61,197 nt of DNA, taken from assembly GCA_016213235.1 (NCBI GenBank), contig JACRBE010000059.1:1-61197 (forward strand), read 5' to 3'. The first letter of the stretch is position 1, and each line of letters starts with the position of its first letter. The stretch is from Chlamydiales bacterium (GTDB lineage Bacteria; Chlamydiota; Chlamydiia; Chlamydiales; JACRBE01). The translations under genes were made by a program, and so were the position numbers. Below the pieces are notes generated by a model. It was not told the origin of the DNA and made no database searches. It worked only from the letters and a program-made list of their open reading frames with translations. This document shows positions 34,095-44,227 of the stretch, one piece after another.

Positions 34095-35192
34095 ATGAAA
34101 AAATGGATGATAATTTGTACACTACTATGGTCTATTCAACTTTTTGGAGCAAAAAAAGCGCTTATTTTTGGAATTACAGGGCAAGATGGTTCTTATCTTG
34201 CAGAGTTATTACTTGAAAAAGGATATGAAGTGCATGGGGTAAAACGAAGATCATCTTCTTTTAATACACAGCGCGTCGATCACTTATATGAAAGTATTAG
34301 TGCAAAGGAAGGGAGATTTTTCCTACATTATGGGGATTTAGTAGACGGTCTTAATGTAGTGAGATTAATTCAAGATATTGTGCCTGATGAGATTTATAAC
34401 CTTGGAGCGCAAAGTCATGTGCAAGTGTCGTTTGAAGAGCCAGAATATACAGCAGAAGTGGATGGAGTGGGAACTCTTAGAGTGTTGGAGGCCATTCATT
34501 TATTAAAACTAGAAAATAAAATCCGATATTATCAAGCATCTACTAGTGAATTATTTGGTAAAGTACAAGAAATTCCACAAAAAGAGACCACTCCATTTTA
34601 TCCAAGATCTCCTTATGGTGTAGCAAAATTATATGCATATTGGATCACGGTGAACTATCGAGAAGCTTATAACATCTATGCGTGTAATGGTATCTTATTT
34701 AATCATGAGTCAGAGCGTAGAGGAGAGACATTTGTTACGAAGAAAATATCGATGGCTGTTGCGAGGATTAAAGAGGGGCTGCAAGAGTGTCTTGTTTTAG
34801 GGAATTTGGATGCAAGGAGGGATTGGGGCCATGCAAAAGACTATGTGCAGGCAATGTGGCTGATGTTACAGCAAGATAAACCAGAAGATTTTATCATAGC
34901 AACCGGAGAGCAGCATAGTGTACGGGAATTTGTCGAAAAATGTTTTACAGAAGTTGGCATGGAAATTGGTTGGGAAGGTGAAGGTCTAGAGGAAGTAGGA
35001 AGAGATCGTGCTACAAATAAGGTTTTAGTAAAAGTAAATCCAAGGTATTATCGGCCTACAGAAGTAGAAGAGTTACTTGGTGATCCTAGTTTAGCGAAGG
35101 TAAAACTAGGATGGGAACCTACGATTTCTTTTGATGAGTTAGTAAAAATGATGGTTGCAGACGATTTAGCAAAAGTGCGCAAAGAAATATAA
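34095..35192 (+). CDS. gmd: GDP-mannose 4,6-dehydratase with N-terminal signal peptide
   Basis: 365 residues from ATG 34095 (AAGGGG upstream; ATG 34044 is too far). It converts GDP-mannose to GDP-4-keto-6-deoxymannose, the precursor of GDP-fucose and GDP-rhamnose. The family match is strong: GITGQDG (26-32) binds NADP, TSE (150-152) and Y174/K178 (YGVAK) are catalytic, and [12 protein letters not shown] (203-214), [15 protein letters not shown] and [13 protein letters not shown] follow. Unusually, a signal peptide ([19 protein letters not shown]) is fused right before the Rossmann start. There is no alternative start at the usual GMD beginning, so the signal is not an annotation artefact. The reductase (Fcl/GMER) is absent from the window. 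Confidence 0.95.
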   Translation: MKKWMIICTLLWSIQLFGAKKALIFGITGQDGSYLAELLLEKGYEVHGVKRRSSSFNTQRVDHLYESISAKEGRFFLHYGDLVDGLNVVRLIQDIVPDEIYNLGAQSHVQVSFEEPEYTAEVDGVGTLRVLEAIHLLKLENKIRYYQASTSELFGKVQEIPQKETTPFYPRSPYGVAKLYAYWITVNYREAYNIYACNGILFNHESERRGETFVTKKISMAVARIKEGLQECLVLGNLDARRDWGHAKDYVQAMWLMLQQDKPEDFIIATGEQHSVREFVEKCFTEVGMEIGWEGEGLEEVGRDRATNKVLVKVNPRYYRPTEVEELLGDPSLAKVKLGWEPTISFDELVKMMVADDLAKVRKEI

Positions 35193-35205
35193 GAAGGAGA
35201 AAAAC

Positions 35206-36213
35206 ATGAAACGAGCCATTTTTTTCATGGTAGCAGTTGTAAGATTGGCATTTACATATGAATTTACGGATCAATTTCCTGATGAAGATGATTTATTGAT
35301 TGATTTAGTATTTTCTTATCCAAATCGTGAGATGCAATCCATGCAAGAAATAGTAGCAGCAGATATCATGTATATGGTTGCACTAAAAGCCTGCCATCAT
35401 AGCTCTCAGATGGTTGTACAGCCATTTTCTTGTTGGGTTGCAAAAACACATCGTGTATATGATCCATATCAGTTTAGGTTAATGAAAGTTGCAAAAACAG
35501 ATCAAGGGAGTGTAAAAAGATTTTGGATGAAATTAAAAGAGTTGTCTACAAAAGGAATTACAAAAGAAGATTTTGAGACTGCAAAAAAAGGACTGCTGGA
35601 TTTTTTAGATAAATTCAGACAACAGACAGGAAAAATAAAGCAATTCTTGGATCAATATCGCTTGATATTGAATGAACTAGATCAATCAACATCCAATGCT
35701 TACTTCAAAAGTGTACTGGCAGTAAATGAATTAAACATCAGTTATGCGATCAATCCTGTTAGTTTAGCGTATTGTCATATGGCGCAAGCTCCCAGAATTA
35801 TTTTAATTGATCATACAGATGGGTTTAAGCTTGAGCTAACAGAAGAAGATAAAGCAAATATATATGAGATTATCCATACCATGGGAACAAATGGTTTGTT
35901 TTCACTGTTAAAGAAGAAAGGTCATCTCCAATCACTGGGGAAAAAGATCAATCACGTAGGGCCACTGCAGTTGCTAGCTTATGTATTTACAGAACCTACT
36001 CTAAAACATGATATGAAGGCAGTGTATTCCAATAACTTTAAATGGTCTAATTTTATTGATGGATTATCAAAAACATTAAAAAGAGATTGGCGCACAGGTA
36101 TTATCAAACCACAGCTTAGTGGGTTTGCGCAGTTAGTTGGTAAAGATCCGGCCGTACTGGAAAAGCATCTTGAGCGAAGTGAAATTGATGCATTTGTAAA
36201 AGAGCTGTTGTAA
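35206..36213 (+). CDS. unrecognised exported protein
   Basis: 335 residues with a short signal (MKRAIFFMVAVVRLAFTYEF) and a good ribosome site (GAAGGAG). The middle LSTKGITKEDFETAKKGLLDFLD looks like the helix that follows the core in M16-type peptidases, but no zinc motif is visible, so this may be chance. The C-terminal third is helical with LKKKGHLQSLGKKINHVGP and NNFKWSNFIDGLSKT. It follows the GMD gene by 13 bases on the same strand, so the two are probably co-transcribed. Function not known. Confidence 0.6.
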   Translation: MKRAIFFMVAVVRLAFTYEFTDQFPDEDDLLIDLVFSYPNREMQSMQEIVAADIMYMVALKACHHSSQMVVQPFSCWVAKTHRVYDPYQFRLMKVAKTDQGSVKRFWMKLKELSTKGITKEDFETAKKGLLDFLDKFRQQTGKIKQFLDQYRLILNELDQSTSNAYFKSVLAVNELNISYAINPVSLAYCHMAQAPRIILIDHTDGFKLELTEEDKANIYEIIHTMGTNGLFSLLKKKGHLQSLGKKINHVGPLQLLAYVFTEPTLKHDMKAVYSNNFKWSNFIDGLSKTLKRDWRTGIIKPQLSGFAQLVGKDPAVLEKHLERSEIDAFVKELL

Positions 36214-36230
36214 CTGTATCATACGTAGAT

Positions 36231-36476
36231 ATGATCGCACAGCGGTATCTTCGACAGCGTTTAGAACAGGCCCGAGCCTCTGTTCCAAATCAACTTGGGA
36301 AAAAGACGAGCACTCCAACCATGCGTTGGATCTTCCAACTCTTTGAAGGAATACATCTTTTGATGTATAAGACTCGAGAAGGATGTAAGGAAATCATTTT
36401 GAATATGAACCCTGTACGATCCCATATACTGGCTATCTTGGGTTCTCAGTTCAAAAAAATCTATTCAAATAGCTGA
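36231..36476 (+). pseudogene. C-terminal fragment of an IS transposase
   Basis: An 81-codon frame. TPTMRWIFQLFEGIHLL and the later NMNPVRSHILAILGSQF match the end of IS1634/DUF4277-type transposases, where this segment follows the catalytic DDE domain. The DDE part is missing and no terminal repeat is obvious, so it is an old, dead remnant. It lies between the 35206 gene and the convergent GT28-like gene. Confidence 0.6.
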
Positions 36477-36497
36477 GAGGGTTTCGGAATGTGGGCT

Positions 36498-37766
36498 TTA
36501 AGCAAAAAAGTTGCCACAAACAGACTCAAAGTTTTCAGGAGTAATAAACTCTGCACCTTTTTTCTGCTTGAGATAGTAAGCGTTTCCCTCTTCCCAATGA
36601 GGCATGGTGGCTTTTGTTCTTCCTAGTTTATCGTGCTCGGAATGGATCCATATTTTGCCTTCACATACAGTAAGTAGTTCCATGGAAGTAAGTCCTCCAG
36701 ATCGTGTTAGGGTAGCGTCGCTTCTGAAAAATAGTGGAGCTATTACCTTATCATCTTGAAATGCCATAGGAATAACAGTAAGTGCTGTTGGATAAGGATG
36801 AGCATTCACAACTAAATGGTGTACACGCTGTAGCAGGGTCCCTCGAGCGCTTTTATCACTGCTACAAAAGACAAATAACAAATCTTTTTTATGAGTTTGC
36901 TTGGTAGATATCAATTGATTGATAAAATGTTTGATATACTCTAGTGTAGCATGTTCATTAGGACGACTACCTAGCATCAGAATCGAAACGCGATCTTCTG
37001 GGTTTATATGAATCTGAATGCTTTTTTTTCCATTTTTATAAACAATAGATCCTTTTCTCATGGTTTCTAAAATAAAATGATGATCTTCTTCACTTTGTGT
37101 ATGAATGGATAGATCCATTTTTTTGCGATTATGTTGCTTTTGTTTTAACTCCATAAAAGAGGGACGTAGGGGCAGAGAAACATAATTTACAGATCTTTCG
37201 GACAGACCACATTGCTCTTGCCAAAAATTTTCTGCTGTTTGATTCTCTTTTAATAAAGGTGCAGGAGATATTAGACGTATTATTTTTTTTGAGTTCTCTG
37301 ATAATCCTTTAATAGGCTTAAAAAAATGAGTCACTTGTTCTGTGGGGAGTTCTGTAATTACTTTTTCTACAATAATTATTTTAGAGGTAAATTTTTTTGC
37401 AAGCCTTACAGCGGCTAAAATAGCAGATGTCCCTAAGTTTTGGGTATCAATAATATGATCAATATTTTTGGTAATTAATGTATAACATGCATGCAAAAAA
37501 ATAATGGGCCAAAAGATTTTATCTGCTAATGGCTGGCATTTGATAAACCATTCTAGCTTAGCAATATTACCTGTGCGTTGTGAATCATTCCATTTTTCTA
37601 CATAACGATTTGAAAGACGTTCACTTACCCAGTTGGTAAATACATCGACTTCATAAATAATAGCATGAGGGTCCTTGCTAAGCACTTCTTCTTTTTTTGC
37701 TTTTGCTGCCTGCAAGTGCCCTCCCCCAAAGGTTAGGGTAAGAATTAAAATACGCTGCTTTTTCAT
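36498..37766 (-). CDS. MGDG synthase/MurG-like GT28-type glycosyltransferase
   Basis: 422 residues without a signal. It starts ILILTLTFGGGHLQAAKA, the first glycine-rich loop of diacylglycerol glycosyltransferases (MGDG_synth N-terminal domain), and ends with LTRSGGLTSMELLTV, the donor-binding GG-x-x-S-x-x-E block of the GT28 fold. Such enzymes add a sugar to diacylglycerol or another lipid. It differs from the exported set in being cytoplasmic. It is downstream of rho on the same strand, separated by a terminator. Confidence 0.72.
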   Translation of the reverse strand: MKKQRILILTLTFGGGHLQAAKAKKEEVLSKDPHAIIYEVDVFTNWVSERLSNRYVEKWNDSQRTGNIAKLEWFIKCQPLADKIFWPIIFLHACYTLITKNIDHIIDTQNLGTSAILAAVRLAKKFTSKIIIVEKVITELPTEQVTHFFKPIKGLSENSKKIIRLISPAPLLKENQTAENFWQEQCGLSERSVNYVSLPLRPSFMELKQKQHNRKKMDLSIHTQSEEDHHFILETMRKGSIVYKNGKKSIQIHINPEDRVSILMLGSRPNEHATLEYIKHFINQLISTKQTHKKDLLFVFCSSDKSARGTLLQRVHHLVVNAHPYPTALTVIPMAFQDDKVIAPLFFRSDATLTRSGGLTSMELLTVCEGKIWIHSEHDKLGRTKATMPHWEEGNAYYLKQKKGAEFITPENFESVCGNFFA

Positions 37767-37818
37767 ATTCTACTTTATTTGGTCTCAAATTTTTCTATAA
37801 TTAATTAAACATTTAAAT

Positions 37819-37845
37819 AAAACTCCTATTTGAATTAGGAGTTTT
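37819..37845 (-). terminator. rho terminator
   Basis: Perfect 10-base arms, AAAACTCCTA (37819-37828) and TAGGAGTTTT (37836-37845), loop of 7; read on the minus strand the stem is followed by ATTTAAATG. It lies 5 bases past the rho stop. Confidence 0.68.
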
Positions 37846-37850
37846 ATGAG

Positions 37851-39302
37851 TTAATCTTTCATAGATAGTAGAAATTCAGCGTTGCTACTTGTCTTTTTTA
37901 ACCGAGCTAGCAATAAATTCATAGCATCAAGAGGAGATAAATCCGCCAGCGCTTGTCTTAATATGTAGATTTTTTCCAGCTCTGTTGGGTGATATAATAA
38001 TTCTTCTTTTCTGGTACCACTCTTAATTAGATCAATAGCAGGATAGATTCTTCTATCAGCAAGTCTACGATCCAACACAAGCTCCATGTTACCTGTTCCT
38101 TTAAATTCTTCATAGATGACTTCATCCATTTTAGAACCGGTATCAATTAAAGCTGTTGCAATGATGGTCAGGGAACCGCCATGCTCCATATTTCTTGCAG
38201 CCCCAAAAAATCGTTTTGGTTTGTGTAATGAGTTAGCATCCACACCACCAGTTAAGATTTTCCCTGAATGAGGTTGTACAGTGTTATAGGCTCTTGCAAG
38301 TCTTGTTAAAGAGTCCAGTAATATCACAACATCCTTGCCATACTCGACCAGTCGTTTTGCTTTTTCAATTGCCATTTCAGCTACCTGTACGTGACGCTCC
38401 GGCGGTTCATCAAAAGTAGAAGATACGACTTCTCCTCTTACGGTACGTTCCATATCGGTAACTTCTTCTGGCCGCTCATCAATTAACAATACAATTAATA
38501 CAACTTTTGGATGATTGGAGGCTATAGCATTGGCGATATCTTGCAGTAATACAGTTTTCCCTGATTTAGGTGGAGCAACAATCAATGCACGCTGTCCCAT
38601 ACCAATTGGGGAAGCCAAATCAAGAACACGAGTAGAGAGTTTGTCTCTAGAGGTTTCTATAATGAAGCGACGATTAGGGTGAAGGGGTGTTAAGCTTTCA
38701 AATAATATCCTCTCTTTTGAGAGCTCTGGTTTTTGTTCATTAATTTCATCTACCTTTAAAAGAGCAAAGTATTTTTCTTTGTCTTTAGGAGGACGGATAG
38801 TTCCATAAACGACATCACCTGTTTTAAGATCAAATCTTCTGATTTGTGCAGGAGATACATAAATATCTTCCGGAGATGGCAAATAAGAATAGTTAGGTGA
38901 GCGTAAGAAGCCAAATCCATCTGGCAGTACTTCCAAGACTCCTTCGCCAACTAAAATCTCATCTTGTTTATTGGATTTTACCTTTACAATTTCAAATACC
39001 ATTTGAGGTTTTGTCATAGAGCCAAGATTTTGTAGCCCTATGTTTTTTGCATATGCACTTAATTGATCCATCGTCATGCGCTGTAAATCTGCTATTTTTG
39101 TAATAGTCATATTTTCTGGATCAATAGCAATGGGTTCTTCCATTTTAGGAAGTTCTTCTTCCATGATAGGAGGTCTTTTCGTCCGATGATGATGATGTTT
39201 AATGGAGGGAGGGATAATTTGTGAGCTGGGCGGGGGAAGAATTCTATTTCCTAATGCTTTATTTGATTCTATATTGGAATCTTCTTGTTCAGTCATGGAC
39301 AA
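37851..39302 (-). CDS. rho: transcription termination factor Rho
   Basis: 483 residues. The N-terminal ~75 residues are an acidic, proline-rich extension, then the Rho N-terminal helices ([17 protein letters not shown]), the OB-fold RNA site ([24 protein letters not shown], in part) and the RecA-like motor: Walker [14 protein letters not shown], Walker [18 protein letters not shown], the Q-loop/R-loop region [22 protein letters not shown] and [20 protein letters not shown]. It unwinds RNA to stop transcription. It is the third gene downstream of polA and coaE, the chlamydial order. Confidence 0.97.
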   Translation of the reverse strand: MSMTEQEDSNIESNKALGNRILPPPSSQIIPPSIKHHHHRTKRPPIMEEELPKMEEPIAIDPENMTITKIADLQRMTMDQLSAYAKNIGLQNLGSMTKPQMVFEIVKVKSNKQDEILVGEGVLEVLPDGFGFLRSPNYSYLPSPEDIYVSPAQIRRFDLKTGDVVYGTIRPPKDKEKYFALLKVDEINEQKPELSKERILFESLTPLHPNRRFIIETSRDKLSTRVLDLASPIGMGQRALIVAPPKSGKTVLLQDIANAIASNHPKVVLIVLLIDERPEEVTDMERTVRGEVVSSTFDEPPERHVQVAEMAIEKAKRLVEYGKDVVILLDSLTRLARAYNTVQPHSGKILTGGVDANSLHKPKRFFGAARNMEHGGSLTIIATALIDTGSKMDEVIYEEFKGTGNMELVLDRRLADRRIYPAIDLIKSGTRKEELLYHPTELEKIYILRQALADLSPLDAMNLLLARLKKTSSNAEFLLSMKD

Positions 39303-39892
39303 CTTTTTTCCTTTATTTGGTTAATAATGTTTTTTACTTGATGATGAAGAACATCCAAATTTTGGTTATTTTCTATAATAAAATCTGCATGTATGATTGC
39401 CTTATCATGAACTTCAAGTGCTTTATTTCTTTGTATAAATTGCTCTTGTGAAAAGCCCTTTAATAGAAAACGAGATAGTCGAATATCGATATCTGCAATA
39501 ACACCAATTACGTAATCAAACCACTGCTGCATCCCGATACTATAAAGCAAAGGTATTTCTGCTACAAAGAATGAATAAGACTTTAGTTTGATCGATTCGT
39601 AAGAGGAGATAATTTTATTTTTCACTTCAGGATGTATTATATTTTCTAATGCGGTTAATTTTGTTGGGTTTGCAAATACAAGTTCAGCAATTTTTTTACG
39701 GCTAGGGGTTCCATCTTGGAGTATCTCATGACCTAATAGCTCGACTATTTTTTTTTTAATTTCAATATTAGAGGAGATTAATTCATGAACAAGATCATCG
39801 GCATTTATGGTATAAGCACCATATTGTCGAAAAATGGCACTGACAGAACTTTTTCCTGCAGATAAGAATCCCGTAATTGCAATTTTCCTCAA
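39293..39892 (-). CDS. coaE: dephospho-CoA kinase
   Basis: 199 residues from TTG 39892, two bases after the polA stop; GGGGAGA lies 9 bases before it. TTG 39910 is an alternative but runs into polA. The P-loop is [12 protein letters not shown] (the family form G-x-x-x-x-G-K-S), and [15 protein letters not shown] is the conserved substrate-binding block. It phosphorylates dephospho-CoA in the last step of CoA synthesis. It overlaps rho by 10 bases. Confidence 0.9.
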   Translation of the reverse strand: MRKIAITGFLSAGKSSVSAIFRQYGAYTINADDLVHELISSNIEIKKKIVELLGHEILQDGTPSRKKIAELVFANPTKLTALENIIHPEVKNKIISSYESIKLKSYSFFVAEIPLLYSIGMQQWFDYVIGVIADIDIRLSRFLLKGFSQEQFIQRNKALEVHDKAIIHADFIIENNQNLDVLHHQVKNIINQIKEKSCP

Positions 39893-39894
39893 TT

Positions 39895-42558
39895 TTAACA
39901 ATCTCCCCAATTTTTTCCAATCGCTATATCTACCTTAAGGGGGACCTTCATATGGTAAACGCCTTGCATTGTGTCGCTTACGATTTTTTTTATCTGATGG
40001 AGTTCTTCATCTGGGCATTCAAAAATGAGCTCATCATGGATTTGAAGTATCAGATAAGATTGTAAAGAAGATTCTTTAATTTTTTCATCTATTTTTATCA
40101 TAGCGAGTTTAATAATATCTGCTTGAGCCCCTTGAATAGGGGTGTTGATAGCGTAGCGCTCTGCTTGTGCTTGTATTGTTCTATTAGAAGAGTGAATGTC
40201 CTCTAGAGGTCTTTTTCTGCCAAATAGAGTCTCTGTATATCCTGTTTTCTTTGCTTTTTCTATTGTTTTATCGATAAAGGATTTTACTTTTGGATAACGT
40301 TTAAAATAAGTGTCGATAAATTTCGCAGCATCTTTAATATTCATGTCGATTTCTTTGGAGAGTCCAAATGCTTGTTGTCCATAAATAATACCAAAGTTAA
40401 CAGCTTTTGCTTGTTGTCTCATGGTACTTGTAACCTCTTTAATAGGGATATTAAAAATTAAGGAGGCTGTATAAGCATGAATATCTTGGTTTAGTAAAAA
40501 GGCATCAATAAGTGCTGGATCACCACTTAAATGTGCTAAAATACGCAGTTCGATTTGCGAATAATCTGCTGCAAGGAAGCTCCAATGCGCTTGTTGTGGT
40601 TGAAATGCTTTCCTGATTTTTTTGCCGTCAGCAGATCGAATAGGAATATTTTGCAAGTTGGGGTTTTGACAGGATAATCTTCCTGTTGCAGCAACGGATT
40701 GATTAAATGTTGGATGAATGCGATGCGTGTGAGGATTGATCTGGGCTGGTAATGAATCTACATAGGTAGAACGTAATTTTTCAAACGTCCGGTATTCTAA
40801 AATTTTTTCTACAAATGGATTTTCTGTGGAGAGTGCATCTAAAATATCTGCGCTTGTAGAAAACCCTGTTTTCTTTTTTTTCCCCGGATATGGGATCTTC
40901 ATTTTTCCAAATAGCACTTCGCTTAATTGTTTGGGGGATTTGATATTAAACGTTTCACCACAACTATCGAAAATTTCTTTTTCTAAATATTTAATTTTTT
41001 CTGCAAATTCTTTGGACAATTCTTTTAGATAATGACTATCAACAAAAATGCCTTTTCGTTCCATATCTAATAAAATATAAAGCAGAGGCAATTCCATTTT
41101 ATAAAAGAGATCATGTAGGGTTTGTTGTTTTAAACTATCTTCAAAATAGTGTTTTAATTGGAGTGTATAATCTACATCCTCACAACAGTAGTGTGTGACT
41201 TTTTCAATATCGATTTCTGTTAAAGGAACTTGTTTTTTCCCCATGGTAGTTAGCTCTTTATACGAGAGTTTTGTTTTACCAAAAATATCAGCGCTAAGTT
41301 GGTCTAGGCCATGACGGTTAAGTTGAGGGTTTAGTAGATACGATGCAATCATGGTATCAAAAGCTATGAGGGGGGGGGATATGCCCGCGTTAAGGAGCAC
41401 ATGCAGATCATATTTGATGTTATGTCCAATAAAAGAGTGATGTTTGCTACTTAAAATTGGCTTTAGTTTGTGCAAAATAACGTCTGAGGATAATTTGTCA
41501 TTAAATGGAATGTAATAGGCCTCCCCTGGTTTGATGCCAAGTCCAATGCCTACTAATTGTGCAAGCATAGGTTCAATGCTTGTTGTTTCCGTGTCGATAC
41601 AAATTTCTTTAGCATTGTTTAGTTTTTCAATTAATTTATCTAATTCCGACGCTGTCCGGATGCAATGGTACGATACCTTTTCTTTTGTAGAGGACATAGG
41701 TTGTAAGGTGTCTAGTTCCTTTAATAAAGAGGCAAAGTTCATTTCCTGAAAAAAGTTGCGCAATTGTTCGTTATCACCCTTTTTTAGATGATAAAAGTCG
41801 CTATTTTTGGGGATTTCAACAGTAGTTTGAATCGTAGCAAGTTCATAAGAAAGAAAAGCATTTTCTTTTTCTGCAATAAGTTTATCTTTTCTTTTTTGGT
41901 TTTTAATTTTATCGAGATTCTTATAGATATCTTTTAAGGAGCCAAATTCATGGAGTAACTCAGTAGCTGTTTTAGGACCAAAGCCTTCTATACCAGGGAT
42001 ATTATCAGAGGCATCTCCCATAATAGCTAATAAGTCGATAAATTGATTGGGATAAATGCCATGGATTTCTTTTACTTTTGCTTTATCGATAAGGGGTTCG
42101 TCTTTATGTACTTGCAGGACGTAGATATCATCATTCACTAGTTGACAGAGGTCTTTATCTGAGCTTATCAAGTATGCTTTTGCTTTAGCGTGCTCTGCAT
42201 ATTTTGCAATACTTCCCATGGTGTCGTCTGCTTCTACGCCTGGAATACAAAGCATCGGTATACCAGCAAGGTCACAATATTGATGGGCAAGCTCTAACTG
42301 TGCATATAACTCCTCCGGCATGCCTTCTCGATGAGATTTATATTGAGAATAGATAGCAGTGCGACTTTGTTTATTATTAGGTCCATCGAATACCGCAACA
42401 AAATAAGTAGGAGAATAATCTTTGAAGATTTTTTGAATAGATCGAATAAATCCATAGAGGGCGTTTGTAGGAACGCCCTCTTTATTTTTCATTCCTTTTA
42501 TTGCATAGAAAGAACGAAACAAATAGTTTACTGCATCTAAAATAAAAATTTTATCCAT
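39895..42558 (-). CDS. polA: DNA polymerase I
   Basis: 887 residues with three domains. A 5'-3' flap exonuclease (from about residue 1 to 290) contains FVAVFDGPNNKQSR, PGVEADDTMG and LLAIMGDASDNIPGI. A 3'-5' proofreading domain keeps its metal residues (CIDTETT, HNIKYDLHVL, YCCEDVDYTLQL). The polymerase domain shows motif A (LAADYSQIELRILAHLSGD), the O-helix (RQQAKAVNFGIIYGQQAFG) and motif C (LQIHDELIFECP). It processes Okazaki fragments and repairs DNA. Intact proofreading residues are worth noting because many bacterial Pol I enzymes have lost them. Confidence 0.98.
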   Translation of the reverse strand: MDKIFILDAVNYLFRSFYAIKGMKNKEGVPTNALYGFIRSIQKIFKDYSPTYFVAVFDGPNNKQSRTAIYSQYKSHREGMPEELYAQLELAHQYCDLAGIPMLCIPGVEADDTMGSIAKYAEHAKAKAYLISSDKDLCQLVNDDIYVLQVHKDEPLIDKAKVKEIHGIYPNQFIDLLAIMGDASDNIPGIEGFGPKTATELLHEFGSLKDIYKNLDKIKNQKRKDKLIAEKENAFLSYELATIQTTVEIPKNSDFYHLKKGDNEQLRNFFQEMNFASLLKELDTLQPMSSTKEKVSYHCIRTASELDKLIEKLNNAKEICIDTETTSIEPMLAQLVGIGLGIKPGEAYYIPFNDKLSSDVILHKLKPILSSKHHSFIGHNIKYDLHVLLNAGISPPLIAFDTMIASYLLNPQLNRHGLDQLSADIFGKTKLSYKELTTMGKKQVPLTEIDIEKVTHYCCEDVDYTLQLKHYFEDSLKQQTLHDLFYKMELPLLYILLDMERKGIFVDSHYLKELSKEFAEKIKYLEKEIFDSCGETFNIKSPKQLSEVLFGKMKIPYPGKKKKTGFSTSADILDALSTENPFVEKILEYRTFEKLRSTYVDSLPAQINPHTHRIHPTFNQSVAATGRLSCQNPNLQNIPIRSADGKKIRKAFQPQQAHWSFLAADYSQIELRILAHLSGDPALIDAFLLNQDIHAYTASLIFNIPIKEVTSTMRQQAKAVNFGIIYGQQAFGLSKEIDMNIKDAAKFIDTYFKRYPKVKSFIDKTIEKAKKTGYTETLFGRKRPLEDIHSSNRTIQAQAERYAINTPIQGAQADIIKLAMIKIDEKIKESSLQSYLILQIHDELIFECPDEELHQIKKIVSDTMQGVYHMKVPLKVDIAIGKNWGDC

Positions 42559-42561
42559 ATC

Positions 42562-43605
42562 TTATCTGTCATAATAGTATAGCAAACGATTATTAGATGG
42601 TTTTTCTAGTCCAAGGGGATTGAGCAATTTATCTGTCATACCATTAAAGAAGCTTTGCTTAGCATCTAAAAAACCGGTTAACCAAGATGGTCTTACCAAG
42701 ATTTCAACTACTTGATACTTTTCAGTTTCAGCAAAGCCTGCTTTTGCAGCAAGTTCTTTTAGGGAAGAGTAGTAATCACTATCTCCTTGATCTATATAAC
42801 CATATTCCATTGCGGTTACAGTATCATATACTTGTGCGCCATATTCATTAACGAGTTTGGTTTCATTTATATTAGGTCTGTTTGATACTACAACTTTAAC
42901 AAATTGACGATAGGAATAATCGATGATAGCTTTTAAAGAAGCATCTTCTCCTTCTTGCCAAGCCCGATAAGGATTCATCATATCTTTATCGATGCCTTTT
43001 ATTAAGGTTTCAGCATTTATTCCATATCTGGTCATCAGGTCTTTAAAATTGAAAAATGGTCCTATACGTACACCTACAGATCCAATGATCGCAGAGGAAC
43101 AAGAATAAATGCGATCTGATGCGCAAGCAATATACATACCACCAGATGCACAGAGTCCATTAACATAAGTAGTGATAGGTATCTTATAGGTATTTTTATA
43201 TCTCACTAACTGGCGATAGATACTATCCGAATCTATATCAGTTCCTCCTGGAGAATCCATATAGATCAAGATCGCTTTTACTCGATTATGATCAAACATC
43301 CCCTTACGAGACTCTCTTAATATGCGGTCTACCGTGTCTCCATTTAATTTAGGAGTTCCGATGATACCGTCGATATTTAACTTTACAATAACAGGGGCAG
43401 TAACCGGTAATAGATCATCGTTGCCATTATGATCGGGACAGAGTATTACTTCGCTTTTATATTTGGACGCTAGTTTTGGTCCCATAAGAACAGCGGAGCT
43501 AACTGTTATAATCAAAAGAGCAACGAGTATCCCAAAGACTGCAAATAATGAATTACAAAAATACCGCAGAGACGATAGGAAAATTGATTCTCGTGAAAAT
43601 TGCAT
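42562..43605 (-). CDS. sohB: S49 signal peptide peptidase (SohB/SppA-like)
   Basis: 347 residues from ATG 43605, which has AAGGAGAT upstream; the frame extends to 43647. There is one membrane helix near residues 17-40. The catalytic Ser lies in VNGLCASGGMYIACASD and the Lys probably in LIKGIDKDMMNPYR. AILIYMDSPGGTDIDSD and SAIIGSVGV are the usual surrounding motifs. It degrades cleaved signal peptides in the membrane. Its position just upstream of polA is the chlamydial arrangement. Confidence 0.92.
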   Translation of the reverse strand: MQFSRESIFLSSLRYFCNSLFAVFGILVALLIITVSSAVLMGPKLASKYKSEVILCPDHNGNDDLLPVTAPVIVKLNIDGIIGTPKLNGDTVDRILRESRKGMFDHNRVKAILIYMDSPGGTDIDSDSIYRQLVRYKNTYKIPITTYVNGLCASGGMYIACASDRIYSCSSAIIGSVGVRIGPFFNFKDLMTRYGINAETLIKGIDKDMMNPYRAWQEGEDASLKAIIDYSYRQFVKVVVSNRPNINETKLVNEYGAQVYDTVTAMEYGYIDQGDSDYYSSLKELAAKAGFAETEKYQVVEILVRPSWLTGFLDAKQSFFNGMTDKLLNPLGLEKPSNNRLLYYYDR

Positions 43606-43708
43606 AATATCTCCTTGCTTGTGATAAATGTATGTGATTCTAAACAACAGATAGAATTTGCGCTATCGTAGTTTAGAAGTTTTTGTCAAAATTATTGTAT
43701 ATATCCGG

Positions 43709-44227
43709 CTATTTAACAGGTTTTTCAGTTATAGGGCTACGGATTTTGTAAAAAAGTTCACCCAGCACAATAACTCCGAGTATTGCGAAAATATAATAAA
43801 CATATGCTGGAATAAAATAGTTTAATGTGATGGCAACCAGTAATATAAATTGAAGTGCTGTAGAGATTTTTCCCGCGTTTGCTGGTCTAAATTTATAAGA
43901 TTTAAATTTTGAAGAGATAATCAAATAAAGGAAAAACAGAAATAGAGCGATATCTCTAGATAGCATAATAGCTGCTTGCCAAAACTGCATTTTATGCTCA
44001 AAAATAAATACACTCAAAACAAAAAAAACAAAGAATTTATCCATAATAGGATCCAGCACAGCGCCAAAGCGTGAGGTAGCTCGCCATTTTCGTGCAATAT
44101 AGCCATCGATAGAATCGGTTATCATAGCCACAAGAAGCGTCACAAGTCGGATAAAAGGACTGTGAAACAAGAATAGGAAAGCAAGGGGGCCTCGAATAAA
44201 CGTGAGCAAGTTAGATGTGGTTATCAT
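43709..44227 (-). CDS. pgsA: CDP-alcohol phosphatidyltransferase (PgsA)
   Basis: 172 residues with several membrane helices. The signature D-G-x2-A-R-x8-G-x3-D-x3-D is readable as IDGYIARKWRATSRFGAVLD, then PIMDK. This is phosphatidylglycerophosphate synthase by size and gene order. It overlaps the DedA gene by 17 bases. Confidence 0.88.
   Translation of the reverse strand: MITTSNLLTFIRGPLAFLFLFHSPFIRLVTLLVAMITDSIDGYIARKWRATSRFGAVLDPIMDKFFVFFVLSVFIFEHKMQFWQAAIMLSRDIALFLFFLYLIISSKFKSYKFRPANAGKISTALQFILLVAITLNYFIPAYVYYIFAILGVIVLGELFYKIRSPITEKPVK

Noticed and set aside
36214-36497. Possible complete IS element
   Set aside because: No DDE domain, no terminal inverted repeats and no target duplication could be found around the fragment.
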